Position numbers and translations under genes: made by a program. Positions 5,601 through 13,267 of a stretch of DNA of 16,975 bases are shown piece after piece. Source of the DNA: Bacillota bacterium (GTDB taxonomy: Bacteria; Bacillota; Clostridia; Christensenellales; Aristaeellaceae); NCBI GenBank assembly GCA_023398575.1, contig JAEWSC010000039.1, positions 1 through 16,975 of the forward strand, in the 5' to 3' direction. Position 1 is the first letter of the stretch, and every line of letters starts with the position of its first letter. Below the pieces are notes generated by a model that did not search any database, was not told the DNA's origin, and was given only the letters and a program-made list of their open reading frames with translations.

Positions 5601-6866
5601 TTAAAGGAATCCTTTATAGTGCCTCATGGTCAGTTGGCTTTCCATCTGACGGGTGGTCTCCAGAGCGACACTGACGGCGATTAGCAGCGATGAGGCCGCA
5701 AAAGGAACCTGTGCCGTTGTAGCCCTGAGGTTCATCGTCAAAAGGTTCGGCATCGTCGCAAGAAGGGCAAGGAACAAGCCGGCAAACAGCGTCAAGCGGG
5801 TGCTGGAACGCTGCAGGAAATCCACCGTGTTTTTACCCGAACGGATGCCGGGAATCAAACCACCCTGCTGCTGGATGTTCTTGCTGATATCCTGCGGGTT
5901 AAAGCTGATAGAGGTGTAGAAGAATGCAAAAGCGATGATCAGCAGGCCTGTAATGAGCATATGCGCAGGCGCATAGCTGCCCATGTACGTGTTCCACCAA
6001 ATGGCAGCACTGCTGTTAGGGCCGCCGATCAATTGAATGATGGTGCCCGGGAAGGCCATGAAGGAATAAGCGAAAATCAACGGCAGAACGCCAGTGGAGT
6101 TCACCTTCATGGGAATGTGGGTGCTCTGGCCGCCATACATCTTGCGGCCGACCACACGTTTGGCATACTGAACGGGGATGCGGCGTTCGCCCTTGTCTAC
6201 AAAGGTCACCAGGGTGATCATCACCACGGCAGCCAGCAGAACGGCAACCACAGCAAGCCAGTCAGTCGCAGTCTTGGCACTGCTAACACCATTGACAAAA
6301 CCTGTATACAGGTTGTTCACAATGCCGGCGAAGATCAACAAGGATGTACCGTTGCCGATACCCTTTTCGTTGATGCGCTCACCAATCCACATGGCCAAGG
6401 CAGTACCGCCGGACATGCTGATGCCAACTAAAACATAGTTGAACCAGCCGCTCTTGATGTAGCCAAGACCCGCCACCAAGCCGATGGCTTGAACGACTGC
6501 AAGAGCGATGGTTACATACCTGGTAATGGTAGCAATCCGCTTGCGGCCTTCTTCGCCTTCTTTTTGCATCCGCTCCAGCGCCGGGATGGCGATGGTCAGC
6601 AACTGCATAATAATCGAAGCGTTGATGTATGGAGTAATGCCCATGGCCATGATGGTCATCTGAGAGAAGGCATTACCGGTCATCATGTTGACCAGGTCAA
6701 GCAAAGGCAGACTGCCTGCACCCAATTGAGCGTACACTGCCTGAATGTTTACACCGGGAGCGGGAATAACGCCCACTACACGGAAAATCAGCAGCATACC
6801 CAAGGTGTACAGAATCTTCTTACGCAGATCATCTACGCGCCAGGCGTTGCGAAGGGTCTCCCACAT
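5601..6866 (-). CDS. secY: Preprotein translocase channel subunit SecY
   Basis: SecY forms the membrane pore of the SecYEG translocon. The 421 residues contain about ten hydrophobic spans. Typical landmarks are the plug-region DLVNMMTGNAFSQ (57-69), the GERINEKGIGNG loop (162-173), the cytosolic GERRIPVQYAKR loop (226-237) that contacts SecA and the ribosome, and GLIPGIRSGKNT (346-357). Length is near the usual 430. ATG at 6866 lies one base after the rplO stop. The 120-base gap that follows, before adk, contains a strong stem-loop. Confidence 0.99.
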   Translation of the reverse strand: MWETLRNAWRVDDLRKKILYTLGMLLIFRVVGVIPAPGVNIQAVYAQLGAGSLPLLDLVNMMTGNAFSQMTIMAMGITPYINASIIMQLLTIAIPALERMQKEGEEGRKRIATITRYVTIALAVVQAIGLVAGLGYIKSGWFNYVLVGISMSGGTALAMWIGERINEKGIGNGTSLLIFAGIVNNLYTGFVNGVSSAKTATDWLAVVAVLLAAVVMITLVTFVDKGERRIPVQYAKRVVGRKMYGGQSTHIPMKVNSTGVLPLIFAYSFMAFPGTIIQLIGGPNSSAAIWWNTYMGSYAPAHMLITGLLIIAFAFFYTSISFNPQDISKNIQQQGGLIPGIRSGKNTVDFLQRSSTRLTLFAGLFLALLATMPNLLTMNLRATTAQVPFAASSLLIAVSVALETTRQMESQLTMRHYKGFL

Positions 6867-6867
6867 C

Positions 6868-7308
6868 TTAGATCACCTCGGCTTTCCCGCCGAGAGCCTC
6901 GATCTTTTCTTTAGCAGAATCCGTGAACTTATCCGCCTTCACAGTCAGTTTCCGGGTCAGTTCGCCGCCGCCCAGAATCTTCACGCCGTCCAGGGTCTTC
7001 TTGATGATGCCGGCGCTCATGAGGGTCTCGACAGTAACCACAGCTCCATCTTCGAAAATGTCCAGGCGCTCTACGTTAACAGTTGCATATTCTTTGCCGA
7101 AGATATTGGTGAAACCGCGCTTAGGAACGCGGCGCACAAAAGGCATCTGACCGCCTTCAAAGCCGGGTCCCTTGCCGCCGCCAGAGCGGGCGCGGGCACC
7201 CTTGTGGCCCTTGCCGGAGGTTTTGCCCAAACCGGAGCCCGTGCCGCGGCCCAAACGCTTGGGAGCGGTGGTGGAGCCCGGAGCGGGTCTCAACTCGTGC
7301 AGTTTCAT
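6868..7308 (-). CDS. rplO: 50S ribosomal protein L15
   Basis: L15 is a late-assembling large-subunit protein that connects 23S domains. The 146 residues start MKLHELRPAPGS, followed by the long glycine- and arginine-rich extension (about 10-55, KRLGRGTGSGLGKTSGKGHKG) that threads into rRNA. The globular domain follows. Length is standard. It starts 12 bases after rpmD and is separated from secY by a single base, so the two are probably translated in a coupled manner. Confidence 0.99.
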   Translation of the reverse strand: MKLHELRPAPGSTTAPKRLGRGTGSGLGKTSGKGHKGARARSGGGKGPGFEGGQMPFVRRVPKRGFTNIFGKEYATVNVERLDIFEDGAVVTVETLMSAGIIKKTLDGVKILGGGELTRKLTVKADKFTDSAKEKIEALGGKAEVI

Positions 7309-7320
7309 GGGTTTCCCTCC

Positions 7321-7503
7321 TTATTCGCTGATTTCTTCCACGGTGACCATATGCTTCACCCGGAAGATCTGGCCACGAATGCAGGCGTTGTCTTCCTTGA
7401 TGACGGTGTGGCCCACCTTGTGCAGGCCAAGGGCCTTCACGGTGTCAATGTGCTTTTGCAAGCTGGAGATGGGGGACTTTATCAATGTGACTTTCAGTTT
7501 CAT
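7321..7503 (-). CDS. rpmD: 50S ribosomal protein L30
   Basis: L30 is a 60-residue large-subunit protein of the short bacterial type. It shows the expected VTLIKSPIS opening, then ALGLHKVGHTVIKEDNACIRGQI, which covers the ferredoxin-like fold. ATG at 7503 has a GGAGG site and lies 13 bases from rpsE. Presence between rpsE and rplO is canonical for the spc block. Confidence 0.98.
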   Translation of the reverse strand: MKLKVTLIKSPISSLQKHIDTVKALGLHKVGHTVIKEDNACIRGQIFRVKHMVTVEEISE

Positions 7504-7516
7504 TGCTTTATCCTCC

Positions 7517-8014
7517 TCAACCCAACAGGTCTTCCACGGTCTTGCCGCGAAGCCGTGCCACCTGTTCAGCGGAACGGAGGGTTTTCAAGCCCGTCAACGT
7601 GGCTTTCACCGTGTTGATGGGGTTGCTGGTACCAAATGATTTGGTGCGGATATCTTTAATACCGGCCATTTCCAGCACGGCGCGGGCGCCGCCGCCGGCA
7701 ATGATGCCAGCACCTTCCTGTGCGGGAAGGAGCACCACTTTGCCTGTGCCATAGTAGCCTACCGCCTCATGGGGAATGGTAGTGCCCTTCATGGGTACGG
7801 TGACTAAATGCTTTTTCGCATCTTCCACCGCTTTGCGGATGGCTTCGGGGATTTCAGCGGCCTTGCCCATACCGGCGCCTACGCGGCCTTTTTCATCGCC
7901 CACTACAACCAGCGCAGAAAAGCGGAAATTGCGGCCACCCTTGACGACCTTTACGACGCGGTTGACAGCCACCAGCTTTTCTTTGAATTCGCTGACCTGT
8001 TCGAAGCGTTGCAT
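7517..8014 (-). CDS. rpsE: 30S ribosomal protein S5
   Basis: S5 lies at the mRNA entry channel and affects decoding accuracy and helicase action. The 165 residues hold the N-terminal double-stranded-RNA-binding-like domain (about 8-75, with VNRVVKVVKGGRNFRFSALV) and the C-terminal domain with GTTIPHEAVGYYGTGKVVL and the AGGGARAVLEMAGI segment. The spectinomycin-loop region around KVVKGGRNFRF looks ordinary. It starts 19 bases after rplR. Confidence 0.99.
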   Translation of the reverse strand: MQRFEQVSEFKEKLVAVNRVVKVVKGGRNFRFSALVVVGDEKGRVGAGMGKAAEIPEAIRKAVEDAKKHLVTVPMKGTTIPHEAVGYYGTGKVVLLPAQEGAGIIAGGGARAVLEMAGIKDIRTKSFGTSNPINTVKATLTGLKTLRSAEQVARLRGKTVEDLLG

Positions 8015-8033
8015 GCGTGTCTCCTCCTTCTAA

Positions 8034-8402
8034 TCAGAAATCCAACCCGGCTTCCCGGGCGCCGGCAGCCAGCTCTGCGACACGGCCGGTATACACATAG
8101 CCGCCGCGGTCGAAGACCACCTGCTTGATGCCGGCCTGGAGAGCACGCTCTGCTACGAGCTTGCCAACAAGCTTGGAAGCGCCCTTCTTGTCGACTTCCT
8201 CCAATTGGCCCTTCAGGTTGGGGTCCGCAGTAGAGGCGGATACCAGCGTGATGCCTTTGGTATCGTCGATCACCTGAGCGTAGATATGGTTTAAGCTGCG
8301 GTACACGGAAAGACGCGGCATATCCGGGGTGCCGCTGATCTTTTTGCGGACGCGCGCATGGCGGATCACGCGGATCTCGTTGCGGTCACGCTTACTGAAC
8401 AT
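8034..8402 (-). CDS. rplR: 50S ribosomal protein L18
   Basis: L18 binds 5S rRNA together with L5 and docks it to the central protuberance. The 122-residue protein has the basic N-terminal tail (RDRNEIRVIRHARVRKKISG), then PRLSVYRSLNHIYAQVIDD and the conserved FDRGGYVYTGRVAELA..AREAGLDF end. Length is normal for the Bacillota. It starts 18 bases after rplF. Confidence 0.99.
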   Translation of the reverse strand: MFSKRDRNEIRVIRHARVRKKISGTPDMPRLSVYRSLNHIYAQVIDDTKGITLVSASTADPNLKGQLEEVDKKGASKLVGKLVAERALQAGIKQVVFDRGGYVYTGRVAELAAGAREAGLDF

Positions 8403-8420
8403 ATGCGTTCACTCCCTTTC

Positions 8421-8963
8421 TTACTTCTTGCCAGTCTTGCCTTCCTTGCGGCGAATCCGTTCGGTGTCATACTTGATGCCCTTGCCGAGGTACGGTTCGG
8501 GCTCACGGACAGCGCGGATGTCGGCGGCAAGGTTGCCTACCTGCTGCTTATCAATACCCTTGACCACGATCTTCGTGGGCGCGGGCGTTTCAAAAGTGAC
8601 ATTTGCCGGGGCCTCAAAGACCACGGGATGGGAATAGCCCACATTCAGCGTCAGCTTCTTGCCTTCAGCCTGGGCACGATAACCGGTGCCGACGAGTTCC
8701 AGAGACTTGGCAAAGCCATCTGTTACGCCAACAACCATGTTGTTCACCAAGCTGCGGTACAAGCCGTGCATAGCCTTGTGGGGCTTGGAATCTGTGGGGC
8801 GGTGAAGGGTTAAAACTTCCCCTTCCTGCTTCACGGTAATATCCCGGTTCACCCATTGGGACAGCTGCCCTTTGGGACCTTTCACCGTAACGGTGTTGTC
8901 CTGGGAAACCGTGACCGTCACGCCCTTGGGGACGGTAATCGGAAGCTTTCCGATTCGAGACAT
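8421..8963 (-). CDS. rplF: 50S ribosomal protein L6
   Basis: L6 sits by the sarcin-ricin loop and the factor-binding site. I chose ATG at 8963, giving 180 residues beginning MSRIGKLPITVPKGV, because this is the universal L6 start and a GGAGG site precedes it. An in-frame ATG at 9038 would add 25 unrelated residues overlapping rpsH. Two tandem L6 domains are visible (about 1-80 and 85-180), with the conserved GTGYRAQ and the EPYLGKGIKYDTERIRRKEGKT end. Confidence 0.99.
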   Translation of the reverse strand: MSRIGKLPITVPKGVTVTVSQDNTVTVKGPKGQLSQWVNRDITVKQEGEVLTLHRPTDSKPHKAMHGLYRSLVNNMVVGVTDGFAKSLELVGTGYRAQAEGKKLTLNVGYSHPVVFEAPANVTFETPAPTKIVVKGIDKQQVGNLAADIRAVREPEPYLGKGIKYDTERIRRKEGKTGKK

Positions 8964-8988
8964 AATCGCACCTCCATTGACAGTCGGT

Positions 8989-9390
8989 TTACCAGATATA
9001 AGCGAGCACTTCGCCGCCGACCAAGTTCTTGCGGGCATCCTTGTCGGTCATCAGTCCCTTGGGGGTGCTGACGATGGCAATACCAAGGCCGCCTAACACC
9101 TTGGGCAGTTCTTCGCAACGGGCATATACGCGCAGACCGGGACGGCTGATGCGCTTGAGGCCCGCGATCACGGGCTGCTGCTTGCCGTTTGCATACTTCA
9201 AAACAATCTTGATGCTGCCCGCGGGGCCTTCATCCTGAAAGTCCACGGACTTGACATAACCTTCGGCCAGCAGGATCTTGGCGATTGCCTTTTTGATGTT
9301 GCTTGCGGGCAACGTCAGGGTGTCATGCTTGGCGATTTGGGCATTGCGGATGCGGGTCAGCATATCGGCAATGGGATCATTCACAACCAT
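8989..9390 (-). CDS. rpsH: 30S ribosomal protein S8
   Basis: S8 is a primary binder of the central 16S domain and, in E. coli, represses the spc operon by binding the rplE mRNA. ATG at 9390, after an AAGGAGG site, gives 133 residues starting MVVNDPIADMLTRIRNAQIA. An ATG at 9459 would add 23 residues with no S8 similarity. The C-terminal domain shows GLGIAIVSTPKGLMTDKDARK and ends EVLAYIW, as expected. Confidence 0.99.
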   Translation of the reverse strand: MVVNDPIADMLTRIRNAQIAKHDTLTLPASNIKKAIAKILLAEGYVKSVDFQDEGPAGSIKIVLKYANGKQQPVIAGLKRISRPGLRVYARCEELPKVLGGLGIAIVSTPKGLMTDKDARKNLVGGEVLAYIW

Positions 9391-9418
9391 AGTGGAACCT
9401 CCTTCCGTTCTTCCCCGC

Positions 9419-9604
9419 TTACCAGCTGGCCTTGCGGACACCGGGGATCTGGCCAGCATAGGCCAATTCTCTGAAGCAAATGCGGCACACGCCGTATTTA
9501 CGGAGCACCGAATGGGGCCGGCCGCACAGGCGGCAACGGGTATAGGCGCGGGTGGAGAATTTCGCTGGCCTCTGTTGCTTTAAAATCATGCTTGTCTTAG
9601 CCAT
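9419..9604 (-). CDS. rpsN: 30S ribosomal protein S14, zinc type (61 residues)
   Basis: S14 acts in the 30S head near the A site. This is the short type Z form, with Cys24, Cys27, Cys40 and Cys43 (CRLC and CRIC pairs) forming a zinc ribbon. It is distinct from the 101-residue zinc-free form of Proteobacteria. ATG at 9604 has a GGAGG site and gives the usual MAKTSMILKQQRPAKFSTRA start. An upstream in-frame ATG overlaps rplE and adds unrelated sequence. The gene is in the usual place between rplE and rpsH, and the name rpsZ is also used. Confidence 0.99.
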   Translation of the reverse strand: MAKTSMILKQQRPAKFSTRAYTRCRLCGRPHSVLRKYGVCRICFRELAYAGQIPGVRKASW

Positions 9605-9624
9605 TTTGAGTTTTCCTCCTTCCC

Positions 9625-10167
9625 TTACTGTGCAAACGGCATGCCCAGCAGCCGCAGCAGTTCCATGCATTCCTCGTCCGTCTTGGCGGAGGTTACGAAG
9701 ATAATTTCCATACCCCGTACTTTTTCCACCTTGTCGTACTCAATTTCAGGGAACAGCAGCTGTTCGCGGATGCCCAGGGCATAGTTCCCGCGGCCATCAA
9801 AGGCTTTGGTGGAAACGCCGCGGAAGTCGCGCACGCGGGGAAGGGCCACATTCATCAATTTATCGATGAATTCGTCCATCCGGACACCCCGGATGGTGAC
9901 CTTAGCGCCAATGTTCATGCCCTCGCGCACCTTAAAGTTAGCGATGCTCTTGCGGGCTTTGGTGATCAGGGCCTTCTGGCCGGCGATGGCGGTCAGCTCC
10001 GCCACAGCGCCTTCCAGCGCCTTAGCGTTGTCCTTGCAGTCGCCCAGACCCATGTTGATGACGACCTTCTCCAGTCTGGGGATCTCCATCACATTCTTGT
10101 AGCCGAATTTCTGCTTCAGGGCAGGTACAGCTTCGGCAAGGTACTTTTCATGAATTCTAGTAGCCAT
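9625..10167 (-). CDS. rplE: 50S ribosomal protein L5
   Basis: L5 binds 5S rRNA and forms an intersubunit bridge with S13. The start at 10167 gives 180 residues, preceded by AAGGAG at good spacing. The in-frame ATG at 10194 overlaps the rplX stop and would place the ribosome binding site inside the gene. Conserved features include PRLEKVVINMGLGD, TGQKA-like AGQKALITKARKSIANFK, and the RVRDFRGVSTKAFDGRGNYALGI block. Confidence 0.99.
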   Translation of the reverse strand: MATRIHEKYLAEAVPALKQKFGYKNVMEIPRLEKVVINMGLGDCKDNAKALEGAVAELTAIAGQKALITKARKSIANFKVREGMNIGAKVTIRGVRMDEFIDKLMNVALPRVRDFRGVSTKAFDGRGNYALGIREQLLFPEIEYDKVEKVRGMEIIFVTSAKTDEECMELLRLLGMPFAQ

Positions 10168-10186
10168 TTGCTGTCTCCTTTCCTGA

Positions 10187-10522
10187 TCAGTCAATCTTCG
10201 CCTTGCATTTTTTGCAGATGCGAATCATTTTCTTAACCTTCTTGCCATCTTCCTTTTCCACGACGTCCGCAATGCGGCCGATCCTGGTAGCAGCGCCGCA
10301 CTTGGGGCAGACGAGCATTACGTTGGAAGCGTCAATGGCGCTTTCCTGGTGAATGATGCCGCCGGGCTGTCCCTGCCTGCGGGGCTTCTGGTGCTTGGTA
10401 ACCATGGCTACGCCTTCTACCGTAACTTTGCCGGTCTTGGGGTAGGCGGCAAGCACCTTGCCCTTTTTGCCCTTATCGTCACCGGAGATGACAACGACCT
10501 GATCTTTGGAACGAACATGCAT
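10187..10522 (-). CDS. rplX: 50S ribosomal protein L24
   Basis: L24 initiates 50S assembly and lies near the tunnel exit. The 111 residues begin with a KOW motif (VVVISGDDKGKKGKVLAAY, about 9-27). The C-terminal part holds Cys72 and Cys75 (CPKC) and Cys103 and Cys106 (CKKC), a probable zinc-ribbon pair seen in many Gram-positive L24 proteins. The start is ATG at 10522, with GGAGG upstream, 15 bases after rplN. Confidence 0.98.
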   Translation of the reverse strand: MHVRSKDQVVVISGDDKGKKGKVLAAYPKTGKVTVEGVAMVTKHQKPRRQGQPGGIIHQESAIDASNVMLVCPKCGAATRIGRIADVVEKEDGKKVKKMIRICKKCKAKID

Positions 10523-10537
10523 AATCGTTACACCTCC

Positions 10538-10906
10538 TTACAGTACTTCCGGGGCCAGCGAGACGATTTTCATGAAATCCTTCTCGCGCAGTTCCCGAGC
10601 GACAGGTCCGAAAATACGGGTTCCGCGGGGCATTTTTGCTTCGTTGATGATAACGGCTGCGTTATCGTCAAAACGGATGTAGCTGCCATCGGGGCGGCGC
10701 TTCTGCTTGCGCATGCGGACCACAACAGCTTTGACCACATCGCCCTTTTTGACGGTGCCGCCGGGGGTGGCAGTTTTCACACTGGCCACGATGATATCGC
10801 CAATGGACCCATCCCGGCGGAAGGAGCCGCCCAGGACACGGATGCACATGATTTCCTTGGCGCCGGAATTGTCGGCCACCTTCAGTCGCGTTTGCGGCTG
10901 GATCAT
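10538..10906 (-). CDS. rplN: 50S ribosomal protein L14
   Basis: L14 is a five-stranded barrel at the subunit interface, contacting h14 of 16S rRNA. The 122-residue length is nearly invariant in bacteria, and this copy matches it. It starts MIQPQTRLKVADNSGAKEIM and contains GDIIVASVK and KKGDVVKAVVVRM. The end RIFGPVARELREKDFMKIVSLAPEVL is textbook. It starts 25 bases after rpsQ. Confidence 0.99.
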   Translation of the reverse strand: MIQPQTRLKVADNSGAKEIMCIRVLGGSFRRDGSIGDIIVASVKTATPGGTVKKGDVVKAVVVRMRKQKRRPDGSYIRFDDNAAVIINEAKMPRGTRIFGPVARELREKDFMKIVSLAPEVL

Positions 10907-10931
10907 AGGGGTTTTCCTCCTTTACGACGGC

Positions 10932-11192
10932 TCACTTCGCCTTTTCGATGATCTCCACCAGGCGCCAGCGTTTGTCGTGGCTCAGCGGGCGGGTTTCCAT
11001 CACGCGGACGGTATCACCGATACCGCATTCGTTCTTCTCGTCATGGGCTTTGAGCTTGCTGGTCTGGTTCATAATTTTACCATAAAGCGGGTGGCGAACG
11101 CGCGTTTTGATGGATACCACGATGGTCTTATCCATCTTGTCGCTAACCACTACGCCAATGCGGCTCTTACGGATTCCTCTTTGTTCAGACAT
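10932..11192 (-). CDS. rpsQ: 30S ribosomal protein S17
   Basis: S17 is an OB-fold primary binder of the 5' domain of 16S rRNA. The 86 residues show RIGVVVSDKMDKTIVVSI, HPLYGKIM, and the GDTVRVMETRPLSHDKRWRLV block. The length and motifs are typical. ATG at 11192 follows GGAGG by 11 bases, 28 bases after rpmC. Confidence 0.99.
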   Translation of the reverse strand: MSEQRGIRKSRIGVVVSDKMDKTIVVSIKTRVRHPLYGKIMNQTSKLKAHDEKNECGIGDTVRVMETRPLSHDKRWRLVEIIEKAK

Positions 11193-11220
11193 GGAAACGG
11201 CTGCCTCCTTTCACGTCTTG

Positions 11221-11418
11221 TTACGCCTGCTTCTGGTCTAGCCCCCGCAAAACGGTCTTCGCCCGGGCGATATCCCGCTTCACGGAAACGATCTGCATCG
11301 TGTTTTGAAGCTGGCCGGTAGCAAGCTGGAAACGAAGGGTGAACAGCTCGCTCTTCAGTTCCTTGATCTTGTCATTCAGCTGAACAACATTCAACGCGGC
11401 AAATTCGCTGGCCTTCAT
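11221..11418 (-). CDS. rpmC: 50S ribosomal protein L29
   Basis: L29 is a two-helix protein at the tunnel exit that helps form docking sites for the signal recognition particle and trigger factor. The 65 residues include LNDKIKELKSELFTLRFQLATGQLQNTMQI and the VKRDIARAKTVL helix. The start codon overlaps the rplP stop (ATGA). The upstream site GGTGGTGAAAG is weak compared with neighbouring genes, so translation probably depends on coupling to rplP. Confidence 0.98.
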   Translation of the reverse strand: MKASEFAALNVVQLNDKIKELKSELFTLRFQLATGQLQNTMQIVSVKRDIARAKTVLRGLDQKQA

Positions 11419-11855
11419 TTGCTTTCACCACCCGCTTGCGTGTTTTGTTCCTCGCGCTGGAGGACCTTGGTCTTGATAGGCAGCTTATGGCTGGCCAGAC
11501 GGAGCGCCTCCCGAGCATCTGCTTCGGGCACGCCTGCGATTTCAAAGAGGACGCGGCCGGGCTTAACGACGGCCACCCAATACTCGGGAGAACCTTTACC
11601 AGAACCCATTCGGGTTTCTGCGGGCTTCTCGGTAACAGGCTTGTCGGGGAAAATCTTGATCCAGACCTGACCGCCGCGCTTGGTGTAGCGGGTCAGGGCG
11701 ATACGGGCAGCCTCGATCTGCTGGCTGGTAATCCAGGCGGGTTCCATAGCCACAAGGCCAAACTCGCCATAGGCCAGAAAGTTGCCGCGGCTGGCTTTAC
11801 CCTTCATGCGGCCGCGGAACACGCGGCGGCGTTTTACACGTTTGGGCATCAACAT
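11415..11855 (-). CDS. rplP: 50S ribosomal protein L16
   Basis: L16 organises the A-site tRNA channel in the 50S. The 146 residues open MLMPKRVKRRRVFRGRMKG, followed by the conserved ITSQQIEAARIALTRYTKRGGQVWI core and the GSGKGSPEYWVAVVKPGRVLFEIAGV block. Two close ATGs exist (11855 and 11849). The first is better spaced from the GGAGG that lies inside the end of rpsC. Only three bases separate it from rpsC. Confidence 0.99.
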   Translation of the reverse strand: MLMPKRVKRRRVFRGRMKGKASRGNFLAYGEFGLVAMEPAWITSQQIEAARIALTRYTKRGGQVWIKIFPDKPVTEKPAETRMGSGKGSPEYWVAVVKPGRVLFEIAGVPEADAREALRLASHKLPIKTKVLQREEQNTQAGGESK

Positions 11856-11858
11856 GGA

Positions 11859-12533
11859 TTACTTGCCTCCTTCGGTCCGGGCAACGGCCGGGGATTTCTT
11901 GACCCTGGGCAGGATTTGACCTTTGTAGATCCAAACCTTCACGCCCAAACGGCCATAGGTGGTCTTGGCCTCGGCAAAGCCATAGTCAATGTTGGCCCGG
12001 AGGGTCTGCAGGGGAATTGAGCCTTCATGATAGTGCTCAGTACGGGCGATGTCCGCGCCGCCCAAGCGGCCGGCAACACAGGTCTTGATCCCCTTGGCGC
12101 CGCCCTTCATGGCTTTTTGCAGGGCTTGCTTCATGGCACGGCGGAAGCTGATGCGCTTTTCGAGCTGCTGGGCAATGTTCTCAGCCATCAACTGGGCATC
12201 CAGATCAGGCTGCTTGATCTCCAACACGTTCAGGTTAGCCGGGTGGCCTAAGAACTGCTCGATATCCTTTTTCAGCGCTTCGATGCCGGCGCCGCCGCGG
12301 CCGATGATCATGCCGGGCTTGGCAGTGAAGATGTTCACCGTCAGGCGGCTGGCACTGCGCTCAATGTCGATCCGGCTGATGCCGGTGGAATAATACTTTT
12401 CTTTGAGCATTTCGCGGAGCTTGTAATCCTCAACGAGGTTGTTCGCGAAATCCTTCTTGCCGGCGTACCAGCGGGTGCTCCAGTCAAAGATCACACCGAC
12501 GCGAGCGCCGTGCGGATTTACCTTCTGACCCAT
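11859..12533 (-). CDS. rpsC: 30S ribosomal protein S3
   Basis: S3 forms part of the mRNA entry channel and its helicase. The 224-residue protein has an N-terminal segment (MGQKVNPHGARVGV), a type II KH domain with its GRGG loop at 78-81 (PGMIIGRGGAGIEALKKD), and the C-terminal domain with GRLGGADIARTEHYHEGSIPLQTLRANIDYG split by normal spacing. It ends VARTEGGK. It starts 18 bases after rplV, with a GGAGG site. Confidence 0.99.
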   Translation of the reverse strand: MGQKVNPHGARVGVIFDWSTRWYAGKKDFANNLVEDYKLREMLKEKYYSTGISRIDIERSASRLTVNIFTAKPGMIIGRGGAGIEALKKDIEQFLGHPANLNVLEIKQPDLDAQLMAENIAQQLEKRISFRRAMKQALQKAMKGGAKGIKTCVAGRLGGADIARTEHYHEGSIPLQTLRANIDYGFAEAKTTYGRLGVKVWIYKGQILPRVKKSPAVARTEGGK

Positions 12534-12551
12534 GGAAAAACCTCCCTCGGA

Positions 12552-12935
12552 TTACTTTTGATCAAGCACCACGCTGATATGGCTGGTGCGTTTGAGCATG
12601 GGGGCAGCGCTGCCGCGGCTGCGGGCCACAAAACGCTTGAGCGTGGGGCCCGGGTTTGCGTAAACTTCCGCCACATACAGCGTGTTGCGGTCCATTTCCT
12701 GGTTGTTGACCGCATTGGCGATGGCGCTGTTCAACAGCTTTGCCACTACGGGGGAAGCCGCCTTGGGCGTATACATCAGGATGGCCAGGGCTTCGTCCAC
12801 CTTTTTCCCACGGATCAGATCGATGACGATTTTGACCTTGCGGGAAGTGATGCGGATGTACCTGGCATGAGCGCGGGGCCGTTTGTCGGCATTCGCTTTG
12901 CGCGCCGCGGCCTTTTCCTTAGTTCTGGTTGCCAT
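12552..12935 (-). CDS. rplV: 50S ribosomal protein L22
   Basis: L22 lines the exit tunnel with a long hairpin and is a known site of macrolide resistance changes. The 127 residues are longer than the common 110-113 because of an N-terminal basic extension of about 17 residues (KEKAAARKANADKRPR) before the conserved AHARYIRITSRKV. The tunnel hairpin (VYANPGPTLKRFVARSRGSAAPMLKRTSHI, roughly 92-121) has no obvious insertion. ATG at 12935 carries its own AAGGAG site, so the extension is probably real. Confidence 0.98.
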   Translation of the reverse strand: MATRTKEKAAARKANADKRPRAHARYIRITSRKVKIVIDLIRGKKVDEALAILMYTPKAASPVVAKLLNSAIANAVNNQEMDRNTLYVAEVYANPGPTLKRFVARSRGSAAPMLKRTSHISVVLDQK

Positions 12936-12954
12936 CGTTTCTCACTCCTTCCCT

Positions 12955-13233
12955 TTACTTGCGGCCAGTGGCCTTCTCGCCGGCGTGGCCACGGAAGGTC
13001 CGGGTGGGGGCGAACTCGCCAAGCTTGTGTCCTACCATATCCTCAGTCACATAAACCGGGACATGCTTGCGTCCGTCATGCACGGCGATGGTGTGGCCCA
13101 CAAAATCCGGAAAGATGGTGGAAGCTCTGGACCAGGTCTTCACAACGCTCTTTTTCCCGGAGGTGTTCATTTCGGTAACGCGCTTGAGCAGCGCATCTTG
13201 TACGAAAGGTCCCTTTTTAATGGAACGGCTCAT
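12955..13233 (-). CDS. rpsS: 30S ribosomal protein S19
   Basis: S19 binds with S13 in the 30S head and touches tRNA. The 92 residues begin MSRSIKKGPFVQDALLKRV, include the TWSRASTIFPDFVGHTIAVHDGRKHVPVYVTEDMVGHKLGEF core in parts, and end with PTRTFRGHAG plus a short basic tail. It is typical in length. It starts 34 bases after rplB, behind GGAGG. Confidence 0.99.
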   Translation of the reverse strand: MSRSIKKGPFVQDALLKRVTEMNTSGKKSVVKTWSRASTIFPDFVGHTIAVHDGRKHVPVYVTEDMVGHKLGEFAPTRTFRGHAGEKATGRK

Positions 13234-13267
13234 TTACGTGATTGCCTCCTTCCTACTGGTTAAGCGG

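Noticed and set aside
6745..7617. 290-codon plus-strand frame opposite secY, rplO, rpmD and rpsE
   Set aside because: Antisense shadow across four certain genes.
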